7,081 bases of DNA. Source: Rhodospirillales bacterium. Its GTDB lineage: Bacteria > Pseudomonadota > Alphaproteobacteria > Acetobacterales > Acetobacteraceae. A program made the position numbers and the translations under genes. The stretch is from contig JAATGE010000478.1 of NCBI GenBank assembly GCA_015654825.1, positions 1 through 7,081 on the forward strand, written 5' to 3'. The notes under the pieces were generated by a model that saw only the letters and a list, made by a program, of their open reading frames with translations, had not been told where the DNA came from and searched no databases. This document shows, piece after piece, positions 1 through 5,673 of the stretch. Numbering within the stretch: position 1 is the stretch's first letter; each line of letters starts with the position of its first letter.

Positions 1-113
1 ATTGGCTGAACACGCCGGCAGTCGCTCTGGTGACGCGCAAAGATCCCAGGGACTATCTGAAACGCCTGCGATTCCATCTCGCAACGAAGGATTTTCATGG
101 CTACGGACTTTGA
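1..113 (+). CDS. thrB: Homoserine kinase, C-terminal end (partial)
   Basis: Only the last 36 codons are in the window; the gene enters from the left edge (first complete codon at position 3) and stops with TGA at 111-113. The visible peptide begins [15 protein letters not shown] and ends [15 protein letters not shown]. This matches my memory of the C-terminus of the alphaproteobacterial type II (aminoglycoside-phosphotransferase-fold) homoserine kinase, which phosphorylates homoserine in threonine synthesis. The catalytic part lies outside the window, so activity cannot be judged. Its last 17 nt overlap the start of rnhA in another frame, which suggests a translationally coupled pair; thrB followed by rnhA is a familiar alphaproteobacterial order. 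The call rests on a short tail plus context. Confidence 0.72.
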   Translation, partial: WLNTPAVALVTRKDPRDYLKRLRFHLATKDFHGYGL

Positions 114-552
114 TGCGGCCGAAATGGTCGAGATCTGGACTGACGGCGGCTGCAAGCCCAATCCCGGGCCGGGCGGCTGGGCGGCGGTGCTGCGCTGCCG
201 CGGCACGGCGCGCGAATTGTCGGGCGCCGATCCGGCAACGACCAACAACCGCATGGAGCTGACGGCCGCGGCCGCGGCTCTGGAGGCGCTGAAACGGCCC
301 TGCCGTGTGGCGCTCTATACCGATAGCGAATATGTTCGTAACGGCATTACGCGCTGGCACACCGGCTGGGTGCGGCGCAATTGGCGCAATGCGGCAGGCG
401 ATCCCGTGGCCAACATGGATTTATGGCAGCGGCTGCTTGCCGCGGAAAAGCCGCATCGGGTGGAGTGGATCTGGGTGCGCGGGCATTCCGGTAACGAGAT
501 GAACGAGCGCGTGGATCGGTTGGCCACACAGGCAAGGCTGACGCTGGGCTAA
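97..552 (+). CDS. rnhA: Ribonuclease HI
   Basis: This 151-aa protein has the usual length for bacterial RNase HI, which cuts the RNA strand of RNA-DNA hybrids (R-loops, primer remnants) in the cytoplasm. The four catalytic carboxylates can be placed: D16 in WTDGGC, E54 in NNRMEL, D76 in YTDSEY and D140 in NERVDRLA. The conserved histidine is H130 in VRGHSGN. The PNPGPGGW segment (21-28) after the first aspartate and the W/R-rich basic handle ([11 protein letters not shown], 87-97) are typical of the type 1 enzyme. The ATG at 97 is chosen because AAGGA lies at 87-91, five bases upstream; an internal ATG at 124 would leave only six residues before the catalytic aspartate. The start overlaps the end of thrB by 17 nt, so coupled translation is likely. 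All key residues are intact. Confidence 0.96.
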   Translation: MATDFDAAEMVEIWTDGGCKPNPGPGGWAAVLRCRGTARELSGADPATTNNRMELTAAAAALEALKRPCRVALYTDSEYVRNGITRWHTGWVRRNWRNAAGDPVANMDLWQRLLAAEKPHRVEWIWVRGHSGNEMNERVDRLATQARLTLG

Positions 553-625
553 AGCGCAACAGACCGGGTATGCGTGAAAGAAAACCGCCCTCGACCGCTC
601 CCACTGACGTCGGCGAACAAGGAAC

Positions 626-715
626 AATTAACAAAAGTTTTTGCTTCTTTTTTCAAAAAGAAGCACTTTTTCTCGTTCTTTTTTGAAAAAAAGAACCAAA
701 AAACTTTTGTTAATT
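626..715. repeat. AT-rich nested palindrome (three-way-junction type inverted repeat)
   Basis: This 90-bp block is about 22% GC in an otherwise GC-rich region. The outer arms 626-642 and 699-715 are perfect 17-bp inverted repeats. Inside lie two further perfect hairpins, 643-664 (10-bp arms, TC between) and 675-696 (10-bp arms, GA between), joined by ten bases. A single strand could therefore fold as a stem carrying two side hairpins. Because the two inner hairpins also resemble each other's complement, it could instead fold as one long imperfect hairpin. It sits between the convergent ends of rnhA and the FkbH-like gene, so it may work as a two-way terminator. From memory, similar runs occur between genes in Acetobacteraceae, which would make it a dispersed repeat; that is unverified. 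Both strands read as Phe/Lys-rich open frames that are not believable genes. Confidence 0.85.
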
Positions 716-725
716 TGCCTTTCGT

Positions 726-750
726 TTCGGGTCGAAGCGTCCGACTCGAA
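726..750. repeat. Short imperfect inverted repeat in the intergenic region
   Basis: Positions 726-733 can pair with 743-750 (eight pairs including one G-U) around a nine-base loop. It lies just beyond the AT-rich palindrome, within the 262-bp gene-free stretch 553-814. Apart from this, the AT-rich palindrome and the GC-rich hairpin at 796-812, I see nothing else clear in that stretch. The repeat may be part of one composite intergenic element, or chance. Confidence 0.35.
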
Positions 751-795
751 TGTCATGCCAGGAAAATTCCAAATGCGATTCCCCTCCCGGCGGGT

Positions 796-812
796 CCAGG
801 GCAGAGCCCTGG
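796..812 (-). terminator. GC-rich hairpin just after the FkbH-like gene; candidate terminator
   Basis: Seven-base perfect arms (CCAGGGC / GCCCTGG) enclose a three-base loop, starting two bases beyond the TAA stop of the - strand gene (815-817). The position suits transcription termination or protection of the mRNA 3' end. No T-run follows on the - strand (the next bases are ACCCGCCGGG), so it is not a canonical intrinsic terminator. The T-rich palindrome about 80 bp further on could supply the actual stop. The sequence also resembles GC-rich hairpins I remember in intergenic repeats of Acetobacteraceae. Confidence 0.45.
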
Positions 813-814
813 CC

Positions 815-2614
815 TTACTTTCCCACGACTTCCACCATAATATGCTGAAAAATACGAAAATACACCATACGATCGAAATGGTGCCGCTTGGTCTGTGCGC
901 GCGCCTCGGCATCCGTCATGAAGTCGCGCGGCGGCAGCAACTCCGCCGCCGGAAATTCGCTTGCCACCTCGGCGATCATTGCGTTGCGGTGGTGCAGACC
1001 TTCCGCCACCCAGGCCTCGCCATCGCTATCGATGCCGCTGGAATTGGCCAGCATGATAAATACCCGTACGCCCGAACCGGCCTGATCCAACAACGTGCGC
1101 AAATGTTCCTTGAACATGGCGTCGGGCGGCATGCCGACATACTCGAAATGGGCCCGCAACTGGGCGACCAGGGCAGGATAGACGCCGGTCGACGCTGGAT
1201 CGTCCGTCAGTATGCGCGATGGCGCTACCCGCAGACCCGGGATTACCACGGGGATCAGGCAGCCGGTGGCGCCGTGGCGAAACAGCGGCGCGGCCTGTTC
1301 GATATTGAAGCTCAGCAGCCACACGGAGGGAGACGCCGCCGGGGGGGCGACGGCCAGCGAAACAAAATCCTCGGGCAGGTAGCCGAGCGGGGCGCAATCC
1401 CGTATGAAATCCGCCGGCAGTCCAGCTTTGCCGTTGCGATGAGCGGCAATGATCTGCGCGGCGATAGCGGAATGACAGACCAGCGGCATCAGGCCGCGGC
1501 GCACGGTGTCGAATTCCTCGACCACGCGGCCCGCCACCATGCCGAAATAGTGGCTGATCGCGCGCATGTCGCAACCGCCGCGCGCGAACACGTAAGCGAC
1601 CTTCGGTGCTGCCTGATCGATCGCCTCCGTGCTGCCGCCGATCGCGACGCGCACCCAATCGATGCGGCGCCGGTCGGCGATCACATCGGTCAGCACGCGG
1701 CCGACGACCTTCAGCGCAGGACGTTCCAGCCGCTGGTAAAGCCAGGATTCCAGGCCCATGCCGAGGATGCGGCAGGAGAATGCAAAGTGCAGCAGCACGC
1801 GGCCGAGATTGCGTTTGCTGCGCATGATGTAGAGGCCGCAGAATCCATAGTCGCCGTAACGATCCTGCACCCGCAGCAGGCCGGCCTGCACGGTGTGCTC
1901 GGCAAGCAGGGTAGATAGCTCGGCACGCGCCGCCGCCGGATCCTCGGGCAGCCGCTTCTTGGTGAAATTGAGCTGGTTGGTGCGGTTGATCAGTTCGATG
2001 GCGCGATCGAGGTGAAGCTGCAGATCGTGCTCGATCGTGACCGTAATGCCGCTTTCGCGCAGGAACGCTTCGGTATCGGTGCCGGCCGCCTGCTGATCCG
2101 CGCTGCGCCGTTCGAGCACCTGGTATTGTGCAAGGCGCGTCATTTGCGGATCGTCCTTGCCGCGCAGCCGGGGATCGGCGAGCAGGCGCGGCACGATCGT
2201 ATCGTCGGCAACCTGCAGCCCGGGCACGAAATGCTGCGCCTCCGCCCGGTTCATCGGGTTATCATCGATGAACAGGACGCTGGGTGCCCGCAGCTGCACC
2301 GTCTCGATCAACTGGGCGAGGCGCGGGCCCTTTGGATCCCACGAAATGCTGGGGAATACGAACAGCTCACGCACACCATGACGCTTCAGAATGGCATCGA
2401 CCTGATCGGCGTCGTTCTTTGAGCAGATCGAGCTGATGATGCCGCGCCGCGCCAGCGCCGCGACCGCCTGTTGCGCTTCGGGACGCCACGTCATGCCACC
2501 CTCGGTCAGCGTGCCGTGCCAGAACGTTTCATCGAGGTCCCAGATTACCAGGCGCACGGGCTCGGCGGCCGCGGCGATATCGGCGTCGGGGAGCGAGGCG
2601 GGTTCAGAAAGCAT
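815..2614 (-). CDS. FkbH-like HAD-IIIC family protein with unassigned C-terminal domain
   Basis: The protein is 599 aa from the ATG at 2614. The N-terminal HAD domain (about 20-145) keeps the catalytic pattern: D26/D28 in WDLDETFW, S65 in CSKND, K95, and D117/D118 in FIDDNP. The middle part carries FkbH-family signatures: INRTNQLNFT (209-218), DRYGDYG (251-257) and SCRILGMGLE (280-289). Studied FkbH proteins dephosphorylate 1,3-bisphosphoglycerate and load the glyceryl unit on an acyl carrier protein; whether this one does is unknown. Residues about 320-599 are not recognised; a GGCDMR motif (346-351) and HHFD (578-581) hint weakly at an SGNH-hydrolase-like fold. The frame stays open back to 2770, but that part overlaps argF. 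The ATG lies 17 nt after the argF stop with no strong ribosome site; a TTG at 2629, two bases after that stop, or a GTG at 2557 are alternatives. Probably co-transcribed with argD-argF. Confidence 0.8.
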   Translation of the reverse strand: MLSEPASLPDADIAAAAEPVRLVIWDLDETFWHGTLTEGGMTWRPEAQQAVAALARRGIISSICSKNDADQVDAILKRHGVRELFVFPSISWDPKGPRLAQLIETVQLRAPSVLFIDDNPMNRAEAQHFVPGLQVADDTIVPRLLADPRLRGKDDPQMTRLAQYQVLERRSADQQAAGTDTEAFLRESGITVTIEHDLQLHLDRAIELINRTNQLNFTKKRLPEDPAAARAELSTLLAEHTVQAGLLRVQDRYGDYGFCGLYIMRSKRNLGRVLLHFAFSCRILGMGLESWLYQRLERPALKVVGRVLTDVIADRRRIDWVRVAIGGSTEAIDQAAPKVAYVFARGGCDMRAISHYFGMVAGRVVEEFDTVRRGLMPLVCHSAIAAQIIAAHRNGKAGLPADFIRDCAPLGYLPEDFVSLAVAPPAASPSVWLLSFNIEQAAPLFRHGATGCLIPVVIPGLRVAPSRILTDDPASTGVYPALVAQLRAHFEYVGMPPDAMFKEHLRTLLDQAGSGVRVFIMLANSSGIDSDGEAWVAEGLHHRNAMIAEVASEFPAAELLPPRDFMTDAEARAQTKRHHFDRMVYFRIFQHIMVEVVGK

Positions 2615-2631
2615 GCGGGGGGTATCCAATG

Positions 2632-3570
2632 TCAGCTTAACAATCCGAGCGCCCACGCGAGGATGCCCTTCTGTGCATGCAACCGGTTTTCGGCCTCGTC
2701 GAACACCACGGACCAGTGCCCGTCGATGACGTCGCCCTCGACCTCCTCGCCGCGATGCGCGGGCAGGCAATGCAGGAACAGCGCATCCGGCGCTGCCTGC
2801 CGCATCAGCGCTACGGTGGCGCGATAGTGTGCCAGCTCGGCGGCGCTGTTGCGGCCGGGATCATCCGACATGCTGACGAAACAGTCGGTGACGACGGCGC
2901 GGGCGCCGTGCACTGCTTCGGCCGGATCGCGCGTGATCGAAACGTCACCGCCTTCGCGCAGCGCCCACGCCAGCGTTTCGAGCGGAATTTGGCAGGATTG
3001 CGGCGATGCCATGCGCAGGCGAAAGCCGAAACGGACGGCGGCATGGACCCAGCTGCGCGCGACGTTATTGCCGTCGCCGAGCCAGGCGATGGTTTCGCCG
3101 GCAATCGGGCCCCGATGCTCCTCGAACGTCATCACATCAGCCATCAGCTGGCAGGGGTGGCTGGCCTCGGTCAGGCCGTTAATGACCGGAACCGTGGCGT
3201 GGGCCGCAAGTTCCTTCAGCTTCCACACGCGATCGGTGCGCAGCATGATGGCGTCCACATAGCGGGACAGCACGCGCGCGGTGTCGGCGATCGTTTCGCC
3301 GCGGCCGAGCTGCATGTCGCGGTCCGTGAGCACGGTGACTTCGCCGCCAAGCTGGCGCATGGCGACTTCGAAACTGACGCGCGTTCGCGTGCTGGGCTTT
3401 TCGAACAGCAAGGCCAGCGTGCGGCCGGCGAGCGGCGCGCGCGGGCCGCCGCCGCGCTTCAGCAGGGAAGAGATTTCGAGGATACGGCGCAGCGTGGCGC
3501 TGTCGAAGTCGCACAAATCCAGGAAATGCCGGGGCTCGGCCGCCGTCACCGGCTGCGGCAGCGCGCTCAT
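2632..3570 (-). CDS. argF: Ornithine carbamoyltransferase
   Basis: This 312-aa cytoplasmic enzyme joins carbamoyl phosphate and ornithine to give citrulline, the sixth step of arginine synthesis. All family motifs are seen in order: the carbamoyl-phosphate loop STRTR (60-64), HPCQ (138-141), GDGNNV (165-170), the ornithine-side segment TDCFVSM (227-233) and [11 protein letters not shown] (266-276). The ornithine segment differs slightly from the more common TDTWVSMG, but the aspartate and SM pair are kept, which separates it from aspartate carbamoyltransferase. Length is normal. The start ATG at 3570 overlaps the argD stop as ATGA and there is no clear Shine-Dalgarno, so translation is probably coupled to argD. 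The FkbH-like gene follows 17 nt after the TGA stop. Confidence 0.96.
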   Translation of the reverse strand: MSALPQPVTAAEPRHFLDLCDFDSATLRRILEISSLLKRGGGPRAPLAGRTLALLFEKPSTRTRVSFEVAMRQLGGEVTVLTDRDMQLGRGETIADTARVLSRYVDAIMLRTDRVWKLKELAAHATVPVINGLTEASHPCQLMADVMTFEEHRGPIAGETIAWLGDGNNVARSWVHAAVRFGFRLRMASPQSCQIPLETLAWALREGGDVSITRDPAEAVHGARAVVTDCFVSMSDDPGRNSAAELAHYRATVALMRQAAPDALFLHCLPAHRGEEVEGDVIDGHWSVVFDEAENRLHAQKGILAWALGLLS

Positions 3571-4763
3571 TTCGCCGCGGCCAGGTCAGCGCCCGGCGCG
3601 CAACGAAGTGCCGCGCGGCGCAGCCGTGCAAGCGCTTCCGCAATGTCCTCGGGCGTTACGATCAATGGCGGCAGCAGGCGCAGAACGTTCTCGCCGGCGG
3701 CAACCGTCAGCAACCCCTCGGCGACACAGGCCGCCTGCAACTCCGTGTTCGGCACCGCGCAGACCAGGCCGAGCATCAGGCCGATGCCACGCACGCCGAC
3801 AAATACCTGCGGCATCGATTGCGTCAGTTCTACCAGGCCATCTTTCAGGACGCGGCCGCGATCGGCCACCTGATCGAGGAACCCGGGCGCAAGCAGCACA
3901 TCGAGCACGGCGTTCGCGGCCGCGCATGCCAGCGGGTTGCCGCCGAACGTCGTGCCGTGGCTGCCGGGCGGCAGATGTTTCGCCAGCACCTCGCGGGCCA
4001 GGATGGCGCCCATCGGGAAGCCGCCGGCAATGCCCTTGGCCACCGAAATCGCGTCGGGCACAATGCCGGCATGTTCGTGGGCAAACAGCTTGCCGGTGCG
4101 CCCCATGCCGCACTGCACTTCGTCCAGCACAAGGAAAAGTCCGAATTCGTCGCAGGCGGCGCGCAGGTCGCGCAGAAAAAAATCCGGTGCCGGGCGCACG
4201 CCGCCCTCGCCCTGGATCGGTTCCACCAAAATGCCGGCGGTTTCGGGCGTGATGGCGTTGCGCACCGCGTTCATGTTGCCGAACGGTACGTGATCGAACC
4301 CATCGACCGGCGGCCCGAAGCCTGCCAGGTATTTCGGATTGCCGGTCGCCGACAGCATCGCCAGGGTGCGGCCATGGAACGCGCCATCGAAACAAATGAC
4401 CCGGTAGCGCTGCGGCTGGCCGGTTTCGGCCATGGCGCGGCGCACCATCTTGATCATGCCTTCGTTCGCTTCGGCTCCGGAATTGCAGAAGAACACGCTG
4501 TCGGCGAAGCTGGCGGCTACCAGCCGTTCAGCCAGGCGTTCTGCCTGCGGCACGCGGTACAGATTGCTGACATGCATGACGCGCGCGGCTTGTTCGGCGA
4601 TTGCCGCGATCAGATGCGGATGCGCGTGACCCAGGCTACTGGTGGCGATGCCGGCGCCGAAATCGAGGTAGCGGCGGCCGTCGGTGCTTGTGAGCCATGC
4701 TCCGTCGCCCCGCTCGAAGGCGAGGTCGGCGCGGGCGTAGGTCGGCATCAAAGCGGGCAGCAT
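3567..4763 (-). CDS. argD: Acetylornithine aminotransferase
   Basis: This 398-aa class III PLP-dependent aminotransferase converts N-acetylglutamate 5-semialdehyde to N-acetylornithine, with glutamate as amino donor. Visible hallmarks are NSGAEANE (94-101, cofactor phosphate loop), FHGRT (129-133), EPIQGEGG (181-188), the cofactor aspartate D214 in [12 protein letters not shown], and the Schiff-base lysine K243 in [14 protein letters not shown]. It begins [13 protein letters not shown], a typical ArgD start, which supports the ATG at 4763. There is no Shine-Dalgarno sequence directly upstream; a candidate promoter lies so close that the mRNA might be leaderless. It is the first gene of the argD-argF-FkbH unit and overlaps argF by 4 nt. 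ArgD enzymes often also act in lysine synthesis (succinyldiaminopimelate step); this cannot be told from sequence. Ornithine aminotransferase is less likely, given the argF neighbour. Confidence 0.94.
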   Translation of the reverse strand: MLPALMPTYARADLAFERGDGAWLTSTDGRRYLDFGAGIATSSLGHAHPHLIAAIAEQAARVMHVSNLYRVPQAERLAERLVAASFADSVFFCNSGAEANEGMIKMVRRAMAETGQPQRYRVICFDGAFHGRTLAMLSATGNPKYLAGFGPPVDGFDHVPFGNMNAVRNAITPETAGILVEPIQGEGGVRPAPDFFLRDLRAACDEFGLFLVLDEVQCGMGRTGKLFAHEHAGIVPDAISVAKGIAGGFPMGAILAREVLAKHLPPGSHGTTFGGNPLACAAANAVLDVLLAPGFLDQVADRGRVLKDGLVELTQSMPQVFVGVRGIGLMLGLVCAVPNTELQAACVAEGLLTVAAGENVLRLLPPLIVTPEDIAEALARLRRAALRCAPGADLAAAK

Positions 4764-4771
4764 GGTTGGCT

Positions 4772-4799
4772 ATGATCATGGTGCGGTGCGGGAAGTCAA
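4772..4799 (-). promoter_or_regulatory. Candidate sigma70-type promoter for argD
   Basis: On the - strand TTGACT (4799-4794, five of six to the -35 consensus) is followed after 16 bases by GATCAT (4777-4772, four of six to the -10). Only eight bases separate the -10 from the argD ATG at 4763, so transcription would begin at or within a few bases of the start codon. This agrees with the missing ribosome site. The -10 is weak and short matches are common, so treat it as a candidate. Confidence 0.3.
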
Positions 4800-4802
4800 A
4801 TT

Positions 4803-4853
4803 TTGCCGGCAACCGGGCCGGGGCCCGCGCGCGCCGCCCTGCGCGGCGCGGGC
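4803..4853. repeat. Intergenic palindrome and GC-rich hairpin between the CaiD-like gene and argD
   Basis: The 124-bp gap 4764-4887 contains a perfect 10-bp palindrome TTGCCGGCAA (4803-4812) directly upstream of the candidate argD -35, and a very GC-rich hairpin (4823-4830 pairing with 4846-4853, extended by a few inner pairs past a bulge). The hairpin could help end transcription of the CaiD-like unit, though no T-run follows it closely on the - strand. The palindrome could be an operator, but it does not match an ARG box I know. Both may be chance in such GC-rich DNA. Confidence 0.35.
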
Positions 4854-4887
4854 GCGATGTGAAGGGGTCGCGAAAGCCCCGGCCTTG

Positions 4888-5673
4888 CTACCTGCCCTTC
4901 CAAACCGGGCGCCGCTTTTCCGCGAACGCACGGGCGCCTTCCAACTGATCCTCGCTGGCGTAGAGCGCAGCGACGGCCGGGAAGCCGCGCCGCGTGATGC
5001 GCGCCATGGCGTCCTGAAAAGACAGCGAATCCGCATCGCGCACCACTTCCTTGATGGCGGCGAACACCAGCGGCGGGCCGTCGGCGAGCATTCGGGCCAG
5101 TGCCCTGGCGCGCGGGAGCAAGTCTGCCGCGGGCAGGATTTCGTTCACCAGACCCCATTTTGCCGCCTCTTCCGCTTCCATCCAACGGCCGGTCAGCAGC
5201 AACTCCATCGCGATATGAAACGGTATCCGGCGTGGCAACCTCAGCGTGGCGGCGTCGGCCAGCGTGCCGGCATTGATTTCGGGCAGCGAGAATCGCGCGT
5301 GCTCGGCGGCCAGGATCATGTCGGCGGACAAAGCAAGTTCGAAGCCGCCGCCGACGGCCATGCCATTCACCGCCGCGATGACCGGCTTGTTCAGGCCAGG
5401 CAATTGCTGCAGGCCGGCGAAGCCGCCGACGCCATAGTCGGCATCCGGCGGTTCGCCGGCGGCGGCGCCTTTCAAGTCCCATCCAGCGGAGAAAAACCGC
5501 TCGCCGGCGCCGGTTACGATGGCAACTCGTAATGAAGCATCGTCGCGGAAGTTGGCGAATGCCGCGCCCATTACGCGGCTGGTGGCGGCCGATATGGCGT
5601 TTGCCTTCGGAACGTTCAGCACGAGTTCGAGAATGGGCCCGTCGCGCGTGACGTGCAGGGGTGTGTCAATCAT
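4888..5673 (-). CDS. caiD: Enoyl-CoA hydratase/isomerase family protein, carnitinyl-CoA dehydratase-like
   Basis: This crotonase-fold protein is 261 aa, the same length I recall for E. coli CaiD, which interconverts crotonobetainyl-CoA and carnitinyl-CoA. The resemblance to CaiD runs from end to end: PKANAI (22-27), ITGAG-like VTGAG (53-57), FFSAGWDLK (60-68), PDADYGVGGFAGL (76-88), KPVIAAVNG (96-104), GGGFELAL (108-115) and a C-terminal RPVWKGR. The two crotonase glutamates are present, E112 in GGGFEL and E132 in SLPE. After the second glutamate the usual PDxGG-like stretch is replaced by LADAA, so the exact substrate is open; a related short unsaturated acyl-CoA is possible. The ATG at 5673 is chosen over a TTG at 5691 because GGAGG lies six bases upstream. 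It overlaps the end of the ligase gene by 8 nt (ATGATTGA), implying coupled synthesis. Confidence 0.83.
   Translation of the reverse strand: MIDTPLHVTRDGPILELVLNVPKANAISAATSRVMGAAFANFRDDASLRVAIVTGAGERFFSAGWDLKGAAAGEPPDADYGVGGFAGLQQLPGLNKPVIAAVNGMAVGGGFELALSADMILAAEHARFSLPEINAGTLADAATLRLPRRIPFHIAMELLLTGRWMEAEEAAKWGLVNEILPAADLLPRARALARMLADGPPLVFAAIKEVVRDADSLSFQDAMARITRRGFPAVAALYASEDQLEGARAFAEKRRPVWKGR

Noticed and set aside
553..625. Intrinsic terminator directly after rnhA
   Set aside because: No stem followed by a T-run is seen in this part; any termination more likely happens at the palindrome beginning at 626.
574..840. Small + strand gene with a Phe/Lys-rich product
   Set aside because: The sequence is the translation of the AT-rich palindrome and has no ribosome site of note or family resemblance to a real protein.
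1341..1347. Run of seven G within the FkbH-like gene as a phase-variation switch
   Set aside because: Seven bases is short for slippage and is expected now and then in GC-rich DNA; the frame is intact and the run encodes ordinary Pro codons on the - strand.
641..1918. 425-codon + strand open frame opposite the FkbH-like gene
   Set aside because: It starts inside the AT-rich palindrome, gives His/Gln/Arg-rich sequence without motifs, and lies antisense to a gene with clear HAD motifs; it is a by-product of GC-rich codon use.
2615..2770. 52-residue N-terminal extension of the FkbH-like frame
   Set aside because: It overlaps argF, is Arg/Gly-rich as expected of a shadow frame, and the HAD domain begins normally after the ATG at 2614.
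2677..3873. 398-codon + strand open frame across argF and the end of argD
   Set aside because: Antisense to two certain genes and crosses their boundary; no recognisable domain.
3819..4775. 318-codon + strand open frame opposite argD
   Set aside because: Exact shadow of argD with low-complexity composition and no motif.
4771..4776. TATGAT as a + strand -10 box
   Set aside because: There is no matching -35 at proper spacing that I can see and no + strand gene downstream.
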